Source: Rhynchopus euleeides (lineage: Eukaryota > Euglenozoa > Diplonemea > Diplonemida > Diplonemidae). From it: a DNA stretch of 64,000 nucleotides. Within the stretch, counting starts at the first letter, position 1. Each line of letters opens with the position of its first letter. The notes under the pieces were generated by a model that saw only the letters and a program-made list of their open reading frames with translations, searched no databases and was not told the origin of the DNA. Shown here in pieces: positions 32,538 to 44,340 of this stretch. Where the stretch lies: positions 682,001 to 746,000 of the forward strand of contig OY723292.1 of assembly GCA_963210315.1 (NCBI GenBank), read 5' to 3'. The position numbers and the translations under genes were made by a program.

Positions 32538-33211
32538 ATTGCAAAGGGGCGAAAGCGAGCAGGGCACGGGTGACGGAGCAGAGCAGAGCGGCAGGATGGC
32601 GAGACAGAAGGGGTTGCGTCACGCTGACCTAGCGTTGCATTGTTAGGGAGAACGAGAGAGAAAGTAGTGGTGGCGCGTGTGGCAGCTGGGTCTGTTGTGC
32701 CTGGTGGTGTGATGCGGTGTGCCGGGTGGGGTGGGGTGAGGATTTGAAGAGATGTGGTGAGCTCAAAGAACACCTCAAGGGGTTGGGGTGGGTGGGATGA
32801 GGGTGATGTAAGGGGTTCGTTCTTCTGGATGTGCCCTGCCACCATCATCGTCAGATTGTGACGTTGGACCACCACAAAGCGGGGGGTATCCACTACGGCT
32901 ATCATACCCTTCTTCACGCCTTGTGTGTGGTTCTTCCGCACGGGTTTTTCAAGGGAATTCAATTCTGTTTTGTTTGCATCGCACTTGCCACAACTCCACT
33001 CGGCCCCCCTTGTTGGTCACACCAGAGCGGAGGGTGACGCCACACGCCGCCGAGCTGCAAGACACCCCCACTTCCCCACCCCCTCCCCACACATCCACAC
33101 CCTTGGAGCATGGGGGAGGTGAGGGGGGAGGGGGGGGGAGGGGGGGTGTCGCATGCAAGCAAGGATCGTGTGCACAGTGGACTATGGCATCGCGTGTGTG
33201 AGGTTATCTTT
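32538..33211. other. Intergenic region upstream of low-complexity gene
   Basis: Mixed sequence with pyrimidine-rich stretches (minus strand) just upstream of the start. No gene. Confidence 0.4.
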
Positions 33212-33490
33212 TTTATTATCGAGGGTCAACTCCAGCTTGTTGATGTTTCGGATCTCTCTATCCTCAACATCCTTTACCACACACGTAAGGTTGTTCCAAC
33301 ATATTGATAGACATCTTTCGGTATGCACATCCATCAAGATAATACATATATGCATTGGCATGCACCTGATACCTCGTCTGCGATGGGACATATCGAGAAG
33401 CCAGGCGGTCCGTGGATTGTCATTAGTTGCCGCCTGGCTCGATCGATATTGAGGACATACAGGTGGCCCATAGAGAAGACTTGTCATCCC
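33212..33490. repeat. Repeat K, copy 1
   Basis: 279 bp essentially identical to 35256-35534. It marks the left edge of the first of two tandem units (unit 1: 33212-35258). In unit 2 the same sequence sits inside a longer minus-strand open frame. Confidence 0.8.
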
Positions 33491-33745
33491 GGGGGAGGGT
33501 GGTGAGATAACCCGTAGATGCAGTCTTCTCGCAACGCTTTGTTGTTCATTTTGACCCCGAAAGGTCATGTACCACGGATCACTACACATGTGAATTATTT
33601 CCATCTGTGATTTTCATCATGCTATTGGAAAGGACACATCGCCCGAATTTGCGAAACGTCAAAGTGAAGCAAGCAAAGCCCCTTCCTTCCGTCATCATAG
33701 GTGGGCGGTCAAAAGCCTATTTTTTTTAAAGGTTTGGAGTGTGAT

Positions 33746-34940
33746 CAGGGTATAAGATAGACTTTTTTTCTGGCGCCGTTTTCCGGTTTTTCTGGTTTTG
33801 AAAATTTTTCGCGCGCGCCTTCGGCGCGCGCGACCCGCGCAAACCCTCCCAGAATCTGAGAGGGCCCGGTGCCTGCGCGCGTCCTGTCGTACTGAGGCTG
33901 CTTGGTGGGGCAGGCGCAGCAGCTGCTTTGAAAGTTTGGACTCTCGGCCAAAAAACCGGTCTGGTGCAATTTTTTTACGCAGGGGGGTCTGGGGGGCGGA
34001 GCCCCCCAGCCGCCGGAGGCCACGGTAGTGATCATCTGTTCCCTACAGTCTGGATTCGCTTGTAAGTAGGAAGGCTTCGCTGTATCGCAGCCCGGCCAGC
34101 AGGAGATCACTGGTCCTTGAGGGTTCAACCTTCAGGGTGGAGGAGGACGGGGGAGCGACCACTCGTGACAGGTGTGCGTTGTGGGTGGAGTGGGTGCACG
34201 ACAGAATGGCCAAAGGGTCCACGAGATCTCTGCACACATTCCGTTATCGAGGAAATGGGCACCTAGCTGTGACGACAGGCAACAAACAAATCTCATCTGT
34301 TAGTTGCCCCCAATAGGCTTGGCGACCTTCAAGATTGCTTGAAAGTCGTTCGTGTTCTCGTCTCAGCCCTCCAGACAAGCAGATCTGTCTCGAGTTGGTG
34401 GGCTGTCGCCATGTATTCGATGGCACCGAGTGACGCTGCACAGAGGCAGACGACACGGTGAACTCCAGCGGAGGTTACCCTACCTCCGCTGGAGTACACC
34501 GTGTGTCTCCCATGAGTCTCAACTAGCGGGAGTCGTAAATTAGCTGGAAAATAGACTCCCGTCTCCAGTACAGACTGCAGTCTTAGACTCCCTCTTAGAC
34601 ACTCGCTAGGGTGGCTGGAGTCCACCATGTGTGCACCTTCAAAACAGAAGAGGCCTGCATGACGAGGGCATCACCACCCACCGGGCCCCACCGGGCCACC
34701 CGCTAGGTCCATTTTTTCTTCTCCGCTTCTCTGCCTTCTTTGGACTATTTGAGCTCTGTGCGGATCACGATGGGGTCACTTTCTATTTTTTTATGGCGTT
34801 TTTTCTGACTGTTTTACTGTCCCAAAGTCACAAAAAAAACCGCCAAAAATGAGATCGACCTTTTTTTTTTTCTCCAGAAAACCGGGAACCGGGAAACCCT
34901 GGTTTTGAAAACCGGAAAACCAGACCTATCTTATCCCCTG
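33746..34940. mobile_element. hAT-type non-autonomous element, copy 2
   Basis: 1195 bp with the same CAGGGTATAAGATAG / inverted CAGGGGATAAGATAG ends as copy 1, flanked by a perfect 8-bp duplication AGTGTGAT (33738-33745 and 34941-34948). It carries about 200 extra bases near 34378-34580 relative to the other two copies, including a hairpin around CTCCAGCGGAGG...CCTCCGCTGGAG. No transposase. Confidence 0.88.
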
Positions 34941-35107
34941 AGTGTGATGTCACGATGCGCAGCACTCCGAGAGCTGCCGATCTTTGTTTGTTTGGAATAT
35001 GCTAGTCTCCTGTATCAGATGTAGGTGTTGCAGAAGGGAACAGATCCATCATGGGAGGAACGAAGTGTCGGTGAGTTCACAGGATCCTGCAGGGCGGGTG
35101 GGAGGTC

Positions 35108-35258
35108 GAAAAACTATTTGGTTCTGTACCGAGGTACGTTGATCGAACCAAATGCGGGTTCTCCAACCCGGTCGTGGAGGTTGACTAGCCGATAATAAAA
35201 GAACCTTCAATTCCGGCTTTCCCTCAAAATGTGGGTGCCTGCATTGAAAGTTACCTTT
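35108..35258. repeat. Repeat J, copy 1
   Basis: 151 bp matching 41526-41676 almost exactly. It contains the hairpin TTTGGTT...CGTACCTCGGTACAG-type palindrome and a GGGTTCTCCAACCC stem-loop. Repeat K begins directly at its right end. Confidence 0.8.
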
Positions 35259-36269
35259 ATTATCGAGGGTCAACTCCAGCTTGTTGATGTTTCGGATCTC
35301 TCTATCCTCAACATCCTTTACCACACACGTAAGGTTGTTCCAACATATTGATAGACATCTTTCGGTATGCACATCCATCAAGATAATACATATATGCATT
35401 GGCATGCACCTGATACCTCGTCTGCGATGGGACATATCGAGAAGCCAGGCGGTCCGTGGATTGTCATTAGTTGCCGCCTGGCTCGATCGATATTGAGGAC
35501 ATACAGGTGGCCCATAGAGAAGACTTGTCATCCCTTCGCTGCTCTCTATGGGCGACCTGATCCCATCGCAGTCTCGCTCATACAAGGGAGTAGCGCAGTA
35601 GTCATCAGGTGTTGTCAGGGTCGGGATCTGGCCTTGAGACATCCGATCTCCAGCAGACGTAGTCGGCGGTTGTAGTCCAGACCCATGTGTCTCAACGCAG
35701 GATGCAGGAGTAGTAGATACCATCCTGCGTTGTGATATCGCACCGATCGCGTGGGTCACATTGTCGGTCTGCGCAGGCTGCAGGCTTAGCGGACAGTTGG
35801 GACAGCTGATGAACTCTGTGGTGGCGAAGCGGTTGGTCCACGATCGTTCAGCGGGGCATGTGGGAGGATATATGGGTATCATCGATCTGGATCCAGTCTA
35901 GTGTATTAGCGCCGGCTGTAGTATCTCCGAGAAGTTCACTGTCGTCGGTCAGCTGGGGAGCAGTATTTTCCGCGCATCGATATGTAGGATAGAGTCGTCG
36001 TCTGGACGGGCTCGTCGACATTCGACGTAAACAGGGATTATGTTAGTCTGACGGTCATACCACGTAGGGTCGATCTGAGAGGTCCGTTCGCCCAGGTGAC
36101 CGCGTGATTCATGCACCGTTGTCCAGGCCCCGCGCAGTCGTCTCAGAGAGCAGGAAGCGTCCACCGACGAACTGTCAATCGCAGACAACTTCGCCAGTTC
36201 GCACCAGGTATGGGTGCGATGTTTTCATCAGCTTCTGATCATCATGATGTAGTGGCGGTAATTCGTATT

Positions 36270-36525
36270 GTATCGCTACTCGGCTTCTTGCGCCTGGGCC
36301 TTCGCAGACAGCAGGGCGCGTACGGATGGCGGAGTTCACACCGGACGCAGGGTTGACGAAGGCCACCATGGAGGCATCTCCAATGATTTTCACTTCATAG
36401 CCTATGCAGGCCTGCATGAGACAGCGGATCGTGTGGGTTGACATGGTACGCTTCACGCCTCTCATATCGGCGTTGCGGAGCGCACATCGGTGAATACACT
36501 CGTCACATCACCCAGCTTTGTATCG
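36270..36525 (-). pseudogene. Decayed adenylyl-cyclase catalytic fragment
   Basis: On the minus strand one frame encodes VFTDVRSATPI then a stop, matching the first metal-binding motif FTDVQGSTRLWEA of the intact cyclase at 57666-62838. A second frame just downstream encodes GYEVKIIGDASMVAF, matching GYEVKTIGDAFMVAF with the second metal-binding Asp and the adenine-specifying Lys retained. The order and spacing (about 30 residues) are as in the functional gene, but a frame change and stops separate the motifs. It is an old paralogue or captured fragment, not a working gene. Confidence 0.75.
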
Positions 36526-37194
36526 GGGGCCACGACGCGGGCAGATTCGGCGTGAACGCAGGCATCAGCAGCTGTTTTGCGAGGTCCCTCTTAAGATGAA
36601 TGTGTTTGACACGGTGACGAAGGGGTCAACACACGTAGGTCCGTTTCGAGTCCTTCGAGACAAGGCCCCCGGGTGCTGCGATGCGGAGTATCTGCTCGTC
36701 TGCTGTCTATCCTCATCACCTCCGTGCACCTGAGGGTTCCTTGCAGAAGCTCGGTATACAGGGATCCAAATTGCTGCGCAGTGGCTTGGTGTCGAGCATG
36801 TCGCTAGGCCTGCCATGCCTCCCGGCGGGTGCTTCCTTACTCATGCGCCGGGTTGACCTTTTCGCTGTCGTCCGCAGCTTCGGGCTTGTCGTGGCCGAGA
36901 GTGCACTGCTGGTCGCCGCTGGCTCATTGTGGTGGGAGTATCTAGTGCAGCGGGTGCACTGGCTCAAACCATCAGCGCGAGGATCCGATGTTACACACAC
37001 AACTGGGGGGGGGGGGGGGGGGCGTCCATCTCCATGCCCGATCGGGATGAGACATTTGCCGGTATAAGGAAGAGGAACCGGTTGTGCGCGTGAAACAGGT
37101 ATCCTCATGCCTGATTGCCCGGAGAGTTGCTTCGAGGTCGATGTAGGGACGAGAACATACCTGTCGGGAAATGAGGACGGCACTTCCGCGTATC

Positions 37195-37480
37195 GGGTAC
37201 TATCAAAAGGAGGGCGTCGCCTCCGTACTAGATATTCATAATACGGATATCGCGTCCATGCCTAGGAAGCTATCGTAAGAGAGGGGCGTCACATTCACGT
37301 CCCTGGTGTTCTCAATAGGACTTCACGTCCGCACCTCGGGCGCTCATATTGCAAAGGATGGACGTCACCTTCGTGTCGTGGGCGCGGTCACAAAAAGGAT
37401 GGCTTCACCTCCGCGTTCCCGGACGGAGGTCGCCTCCTTGTCTCGGCATCAGAGCAGAAGGAGTCGTCACCGATGGAGGT
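37195..37480. repeat. Degenerate short tandem repeats
   Basis: Diverged units of about 30-45 bp with the core GGAxGGCGTCACCTCCGTG and a CTCGGGCG/ATAT tail. Similar decayed units recur at 40180-40470. Confidence 0.45.
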
Positions 37481-40400
37481 CACGCATGTCTGGTGCGTGG
37501 TTACGATGTATCTGTGCAACTGCGATACCTAGGCTGCTATTCCTCAGGGTCGAAGATCATGCACAAGGATGCGTCGATAGTTGCTTTAGGGAGCTGATCT
37601 GGCCGTGGACAGCTTCCGGTCCTGGGCTGCACACGAGGTAGGTGTTGAGGGTCTCCGTGATTTGAGATCCCTTTGTTTGTTGATACGCGGCCTGCTCGAC
37701 GGGTGTGGTTCCTCACGGTATTCTGGTGTCGAGGGGCGTTGCGTTGTGTGCCAGCTCCACATCTGTCGCCTCTGACGCGGGGCAGCAAACCCACCTACTT
37801 CAGATCGTCAGCATCCGCAGCGCGCTATGCGCTGCGCCATACGTCGAGGAATGAGCCTCATTGGACCGATCGCTGTCTTTCTCGCCTCGTCTTGTGTGTC
37901 GAGCAGGAACGTTTGATCAGACTACCGTTATCCGTCATCGGCGTACTCCAAGGCGCATCCCAGCAGCTTGATATGCGGCATCACGAATCTTCTGCCAGTA
38001 CCAACTCCCCGTCCTTCTTCAGGTGTGAGGGTGCACATTCAAGTGCGTCGGAGTGAACCTCACGCTCAGCTGGGCATCGAGGCGAGCATCGCCACCCTGT
38101 CTCTTCGACGGCCCTGCCGTCCCAGAGAATCGCCTCTCGTTGGATCTCCGCAGCCTGCGCGCGGTGCTCTGCACGTCCATACGTTGCGGGTATCTTTCGT
38201 GGCGGAGACGCTTCGTGCAACTTCCCTGTGAGGCCTGGGGTTGTTCGACATCCTCGTTCGCCTGGCCGCGAAGGGTTTCTATCTCGGGGTTTACGGTCCT
38301 CGTCTAAGGGGTCAGATACAACGGGAGGTTACTGACGCCATGACAGGTCACGCGCCACCGCAGAGCGGCCTTGTGCGAACCCTGGGGTCGGCGTGGATGG
38401 GGGCACAGTTGAGCATCCGGCCGCAGCCGAGGGACCACAAAGGGAGGGGGCAATCCCTGCGGATGAAGACGTCGTGAGAGGTCGGCGCCACCGCGGATGG
38501 CCACGCATCTGCGAGATCGACGGATAAGCGGCGATCGAGAGGGGGTCGAAGGCGTTCTCCTGTAGGGATGAGTTTTCCTCCCTACATGTCAGCACCTCAG
38601 CGTCTTTGGGGTTGCGAGGCGTCTGTTGCGTTTGACCTGTCATTCCTTAGTACACGCATGATGTGGCATCCCGTATCCCTTGCGGCGTTCAATCACCATA
38701 TCGGAGGTGCATCGGCGGGAGTCGTAGATGCCTTTGGCAGCAATTGAAGTGTCGTTAAGAGCAGAGAGGTCGCTGCCGGGAACAGCGCGCCGGTGATGCC
38801 CGGATTTACCCTGGCATGATGATTCCTTTTCGGTCCCCAGAGATGCAGCCACGGGAGGGACACGGCGTGGATCTTCGTCAAGCGGCGCAGACTTCACTGA
38901 GCGCCTGCCCGTGATCGCTACTGTCTCAACCCGGGGATAGTCTAGGTCAGCACGTGTCTGAAGCCACAGGCTCATGACGTCTTGGCACAGCCCTATTACT
39001 GGTCAGCTGATGGGCGCTTGTGACGAGAGCTTGCTAAAGGCTCCTATCTCACTTGCAGGGTGTGACGGGCATACTGACCGAGCCGATCGGGGGAAAGATT
39101 CATCCATGTGACAGGCTGAGAGGGCGCGGTGGTTCGGGTTTCTATACGTGGGTGTCGAAGAGACATCAGCGGTACTGCTAGGAACATCAGAGGTAGTGGG
39201 GGAGTCGAAGTGGAGTTGTAGGGGGCGCAGCAGGGGGTATCCAGGGAGTAGGCTAGCCGTATCGGATGATGAGCTTGAGGTGTGATTCCCCAGACGCCTC
39301 CAGCAGGTGGCGGAGGGGTTGGGTAGGTCGCTCTGCGACACAGCACCTGCCATCGACAGCGAGATCGGCGTAGCTCTCCAGGGTGTACATGTCAGGCATA
39401 CTCATGTGGGCCGGGGTAAGGCGTGTTGAGTGGACGCAGCCGGTAGCGACAGGTGGACCCGCGGGTACGGATGCTGTGAGTGGAGAGCCGGACGCGTCCT
39501 TCGCTGTGTGCCTGCCATGGCTCCATTCGACGTCGGGGCCAATAACACACCTGCCTGGCTGCTCTGTCAGATAGCCGACTGCGCTGGCATCTCCATACCC
39601 CGGGCGTCCGAGTACAATGAGGGTATCTTCTCTCTGACCTGTCGTGTATACCAAGAGGGGAGCGCGTCTGAACCGGTTTACGGGCACGCATACGCCAGGT
39701 AGGCGGTACCCCTGGGTATCCGACGATTGTGACAGGTGGTAACATTTGCTAACAGCTTCTCACCTGAAGACTCGGGGCACAGCCGTTGTTTATGGCTCTT
39801 GCTCAGGAGACTCCAGATCGCGTACATCCGTACGGAGGTGTGTACTCGGTGTCCCATTATGATAGCACTCAATGATCTGTCCATGTCAGGCGTACTTGGG
39901 ACATAGGCGGGGGCGGGCGCGGCCTCATCGTCCCCTTGGCGCGTGCACGACCGGGGGGGGGGGGGTTTCCTTTATACTCCTGCGTGGTGAGCCCCCGAGA
40001 GCCGTGCGGTCACCCACACTGCCTGAGGGTTGCCATCTACATCTGCCGACCACATGGGCACGAGGCGATGACACTTCCTGCCTCCAATGCTGCCATGAAA
40101 GGGTCTCCCGTCTTCGAATGTTGGACGCCTACATGCAAAGGAAAGTGTCATCTCCGAATACCGAGTAGTCACACACAGGAGAGTGTCTCCTCCAGACGCT
40201 GAGCGTTCCCATACCCAAGGAGGGCGTTGCTGACGAATGCCGAGCGTTCCCACATGAAGGAGGGGGTGACCCCTCCAGTCGTCGAGCGTTCACATACCAA
40301 AGGGGGCCTCTGAACGCCGAGCGGGCTCTTCAAATCCAACTCCTTGTCGCGGAGATCCGTATTCGAGGGAAGGCACCACTTCCTTGTGTCGGGAACAGGA

Positions 40401-40489
40401 TATGTGAGGGCGTCTCCTCATTGCCTCGGGCATTTGCGCGTCAGGAGGGCGTCACCTCCGTGCCTCGGGAATTATGAGGTGTGAGGCCG

Positions 40490-41370
40490 TGCCGGGGCCA
40501 GTTGCTCCTGTTGACTAGCAGAGCCGGGCGCCTGTTATGGGGCCGGTTGCTCATTACATGCTGACCAGCAGAGCCGAGCGCCTGTTAAGGGGCCGGTCGC
40601 TCACTACACGGTCGTTAGTAGAGCCGGGCGCCAGCGAAGGGGACGGTTGCTCATCACACGCTGACCAGCAGAGCTGAGCGCCAGTTAAGGGGTCGGTTGC
40701 TCGCGACACGGTCATTGGCAGAGCCGAGCGCCGGTTAAGGGGTCGGTTGCTCATCTCACGCTGACCAGCAGAGCCGAGCGCCAGTTAAGGGGTCGGTTGC
40801 TCATCTCTCGCTGACCAGCAGAGCCGAGCGCCGGTTAAGGGGTCGGTTGCTCACTACACGGTCGTTGGCAGAGCCGAGCGCCAGTTAAGGGGTCGGTTGC
40901 TCATCTCTCGCTGACCAGCAGAGCCGAGCGCCGGTTAAGGGGTCGGTTGCTCACTACACGGTCGTTGGCAGAGCCGAGCGCCAGTTAAGGGGGTCGGTTG
41001 CTCATCTCACGCTGACCAGCAGAGCCGAGCGCCGGTTAAGGGGTCGGTTGCTCACTACACGGTCATTGGCAGAGCCGAGCGCCAGTTAAGGGGTCGGTTG
41101 CTCGCTACAAGGTCGTTGGCAGAGCCGAGCGCCAGTTAAGGGGTCGGTTGCTCATCTCTCGCTGACCAGCAGAGCCGAGCGCCGGTTAAGGGGTCGGTTG
41201 CTCACTACACGGTCATTGGCAGAGCCGAGCGCCAGTTAAGGGGTCGGTTGCTCATCTCACGTTGACCAGCAGAGCCGGGCGCCTGTTTATGGGGCCGGTT
41301 GCACACTACACGGTCATTGGCAGAGCCGGGCGCCTGTTTATGGGGCCGGTTGCTCATCACACAGTCATTA
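40490..41370. repeat. 50-bp satellite (100-bp dimer)
   Basis: About 17-18 units of 50 bp with the core CAGAGCCGAGCGCCAGTTAA and GGGGTCGGTTGCTCA. Two unit types alternate, one beginning GCTGACCAG and one beginning GGTCGTTGG, giving a 100-bp higher-order repeat. The 50-bp period is not a multiple of three, so open frames across it are not proteins. Confidence 0.8.
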
Positions 41371-41525
41371 GCGTTAACGTGCGCCACAGTGGGCGCGATG
41401 TGCATCCGAATTCAACTTATACCATCTGTACCTAGGGAGGAGTCGACCGTGCTTTAGGTATCACAAGAAAGGGGGGTAGTTGGGGGGTAACGAGAACGTG
41501 GCTAGCCTCCAAAACCGTCCATGGA

Positions 41526-41676
41526 GAAAAACTATTTGGTTCTGTACCGAGGTACGTTGATCGAACCAAATGCGGGTTCTCCAACCCGGTCGTGGAGGTT
41601 GACTAGCCGATAATAAAAGAACCTTCAATTCCGGCTTTCCCTCAAAATGTGGGTGCCTGCATTGAAAGTTACCTTT
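41526..41676. repeat. Repeat J, copy 2
   Basis: Near-identical to 35108-35258; right boundary of tandem unit 2. Confidence 0.8.
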
Positions 41677-43836
41677 TTTTCCGGAATATTTCCCCCCGGT
41701 CCCGAGAGGCTGTGGTGGAACACACAGGCCTTGACGAGGCGAACGAAATGGTCCCTCTGTGCAACAGCGGCACTAAGTGTGCCGCAATACCCATACTGAT
41801 TTTTCTGCTTTTTTTCCTTGTGGAACATCTCCCCCCTTCATCGCATGAGGGTCCCGCAACACGTTTAGAGAGATTCTCCCTCTTATGCCAAACCCGCGGG
41901 CTCTCCTTTCGGGAGTGGATCTGGATGCCCCAGGGGGTGGGGGGGGTCTTCTCACGCATTGAGATTCGGTTCCAGTAACCCTCGATGAAGTTAAAATTCC
42001 TCGCTGTACTTCCGTGATACTCACACGGCGATATTCTCACACACGCGATGTCACAGCCCACCGGGTAGTAGTGAAGGGAAAGAGCGGGAGGGGAAACGTC
42101 CTTGCTGAGGAACATAGGCCACTACCACTGAAGCTAAATCATCCCTGTGGCATTCGTTCTTGGCGACAACATTGAAGTGTCACACAAAAGTATTACGATC
42201 GGGGGGTGGGGGTGGGGTGGGGAAGTGGGAGGTTCGTTCCGGTTGTGTACCACAGGTGATCACACTGGCGAATATGCTCCGCAAAATAAAACAGGTCTTC
42301 GAAGGGCCAGGATCAAAGAAGAAAAAGGGGGATGCTGTTGGAAAATGCGTTCCTTATTGTTCGGGGTGAAAAAAATCAGCTACGCTGTAGCCTTTCTTTC
42401 AAAAGAACATCGGGGGCTGCTGTTTTTTTTGTGCGGCAACGCTGGGCTAAACTATATACTATGCCACCCACCCTTGCCATCGGAGGCTTGCTTGCCGAAG
42501 TTTGCCTTCTGTAGCCCCCAAGGGCGCCATCCCTCCCCACGATCTCTCTGACACTGGCAAGGATTCCTTTGTCGCAGCAAAGGAGATGAAGGCTGTTTGT
42601 CTGTGCGCCAAATTCCGGGGAGGGACAAAACAAAAGCAGCTCCGTCGCCTGACGGGGAGTTTGTGTCATGTTCCCCAAAAAAGCGCTGCCCACTATCTTT
42701 TTCTGACACCAACAGGAGCCCCCCCTGCAGTGAAACGGAATATCAGAACCTGGTAAAGGCCCCTGAAAAGACTGAATTAAAGGCCGCTCGGCATCTTGGC
42801 ACCTCTAAAAAGGTCGATTTACATACTTGTGCGTGAAGCACTTCCTACGTAAATCTTATCCTATTTTCAGGGGCACCGGCTGTTTCTCGTTTTTCATTCT
42901 CTGGTGGAGATTATCTAGAGAGGCCCTTGCAGGGTTTTCTGACGTAACTCTGGGGGCCCCTTCACTCAGAAGCGCTCAGAAGAGTGAGCCCGCCTCGCAA
43001 TAGAGGAGGCAAAACTGACACAGTTTGGCACACAGAGTGAAGACCCCCTTGGCGGAGTTCCCATCCCTCTTCTGACGTAGCCCCTCGATGGTTTTGCAGG
43101 GGCATAAATAAAATATGGTGTGCCCGATTGGATCGGGTTGGCAGTTTGGATGTTTGGATCAGCAGGGCCTGCATACGGCAGCAAAAACAGAAGTTGCACG
43201 AGAGACCGCTCATCATGAGAACCTGGCAACACAGGGCAAAGCAAGCAACACAGCCTCCAATGCAGAACACTGCATAGGTCGCCCAACGAGATGCTAAGGA
43301 TTAACGGGTGAGGCCCGGGTGGGGCAGGGGAAGAGAGGCGGAGAGGCGGGACAAGAATGGGAGGGGAAGGGGGGGTGGCGAGAGGAATTCGCGGGGATGT
43401 AGAATAAAGGGGGGGGGGTGGGTGGGGGGGGGGGGGGGGGCGGGTGGGGAAGGATTGGCGGTGGCGGTGGGGGTGTGCGTGTGTGCCTTGTGGAGGAACG
43501 TTTTACTGCTCGGCTCCAACAGGCGCAGCAGAGCACACAATACTGTGCAACACTAGGAGGGGGGGGGTATTGAAATAGAAGCAGAAGGAAGCACAAGGAT
43601 GATCTCCCTTCACTCGTTATGCAATACTCGGGGGGGGGGGGGGGGGGGGAGGAGGCGTCGTTCTGAAGCAGTTGACAGCGAGTCCCGCCCCAACAAAATC
43701 GGGGACCGCAGTGGCATGGTGTGGGTGCCCCTGAGTTTTGAGTTTAACATTTGCGGGGGTCTTCGCCGTCGTCAAAACATAAGTTTGTCTGTGCATAAAA
43801 GATGAACGTTCAGGCCCCCCTGATTTTGAGTTACAT
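41677..43836. other. Intergenic region with hairpins and G-rich tract
   Basis: No gene recognised. It contains a TIR-like 114-bp hairpin (42760-42873, arms CCCCTGAAAA / TTTTCAGGGG), foldback H4 (42952-43048), a G-homopolymer tract (43370-43445), repeat R1 (43560-43615), and a second G run near 43630-43650. A degenerate H-like sequence is at 43752-43818 (GGGGGTCTTCGCC ... GGCCCCC). Confidence 0.45.
42952..43048. mobile_element. Hairpin element H4
   Basis: A 97-bp element with ends GGGGGCCCCTTCACTCAGAAG and (inverted) GGGGGTCTTCACTC. It shares the inner motif TTTGGCACA...GTGAAGACC with H5 at 57285-57396. No clear target duplication. Confidence 0.5.
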
Positions 43837-43839
43837 TTT

Positions 43840-43948
43840 GGGGGCCCTCGCTACCAGTCACAGCTCGTCACAGCTCGTCAGTCAGTGAGGGGGTGTAGGC
43901 TGTTGCTCACTTTTTCCCACTCAACCGCATCTGGTAGCGAAGGCCCCC
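43840..43948. mobile_element. Hairpin element H3 with 3-bp target duplication
   Basis: 109 bp, ends GGGGGCCCTCGCTACCAG and (inverted) GGGGGCCTTCGCTACCAG, flanked by TTT on both sides. Aligns with H1 inverted. Confidence 0.7.
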
Positions 43949-43951
43949 TTT

Positions 43952-44332
43952 GCCACTCTTTTTGTTTCGATACCTGACAGCGTATTAACAGCATGCCCGA
44001 TGCGAAACACCACGCAAACCAATGACAATGTCTTCATCCGAAGGAATGGGCTCTCTCCTGATGCGGGGTGCGTGTCTGGCAGTCACATTATGGGTGGGAC
44101 GGGCCGCCATGATACAGCTCTCCGCCCTATCCTCATAAGACTGTGCGGCGTCAAACCCAGTGAAGGCAACACCGCTTTAGGCGGCAGTGCCTTGTGGGAC
44201 CTCCTCCAGCTCGCACCCACGACATCAAGAGCACTTCCACCTATTCATCAAAGGCTTCCCGAAACAAAGAGATGCCCGAAGGGGCTCGAAGAGATATTGC
44301 GGGGGATGTCACACATTTTTTTTCCGTGCAGA
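43952..44332. other. Intergenic, nothing recognised
   Basis: Unique sequence between hairpin H3 and the third hAT-type copy. No gene supported. Confidence 0.35.
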
Positions 44333-44340
44333 ATGGGAGC

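Larger units (their letters stand above)
35256..41676. repeat. Tandem unit 2 (K ... J), decayed region
   Basis: A 6.4-kb unit starting with K (35256-35534) and ending with J (41526-41676); unit 1 (33212-35258) starts and ends with the same K and J. Its composition differs from the rest of the window: balanced base usage, few homopolymers, many short broken frames. It contains a decayed adenylyl-cyclase fragment, degenerate short tandem repeats at about 37200-37480 and 40180-40470 (core GAGGGCGTCACCTCCGTG), and a 50-bp satellite. No intact gene is visible; a 277-codon minus-strand frame (35049-35882) spans J and K and is unrecognised. Confidence 0.55.

Noticed and set aside
35140..35200. A tRNA gene in repeat J (GGGTTCTCCAACCC stem-loop)
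   Set aside because: Only one arm resembles a T arm; no acceptor stem, D arm or anticodon arm can be folded around it.
35108..41676. An LTR retrotransposon with J repeats as LTRs
   Set aside because: J lies inside a K-J tandem order, no target duplication, primer-binding site, polypurine tract or reverse-transcriptase motif was seen.
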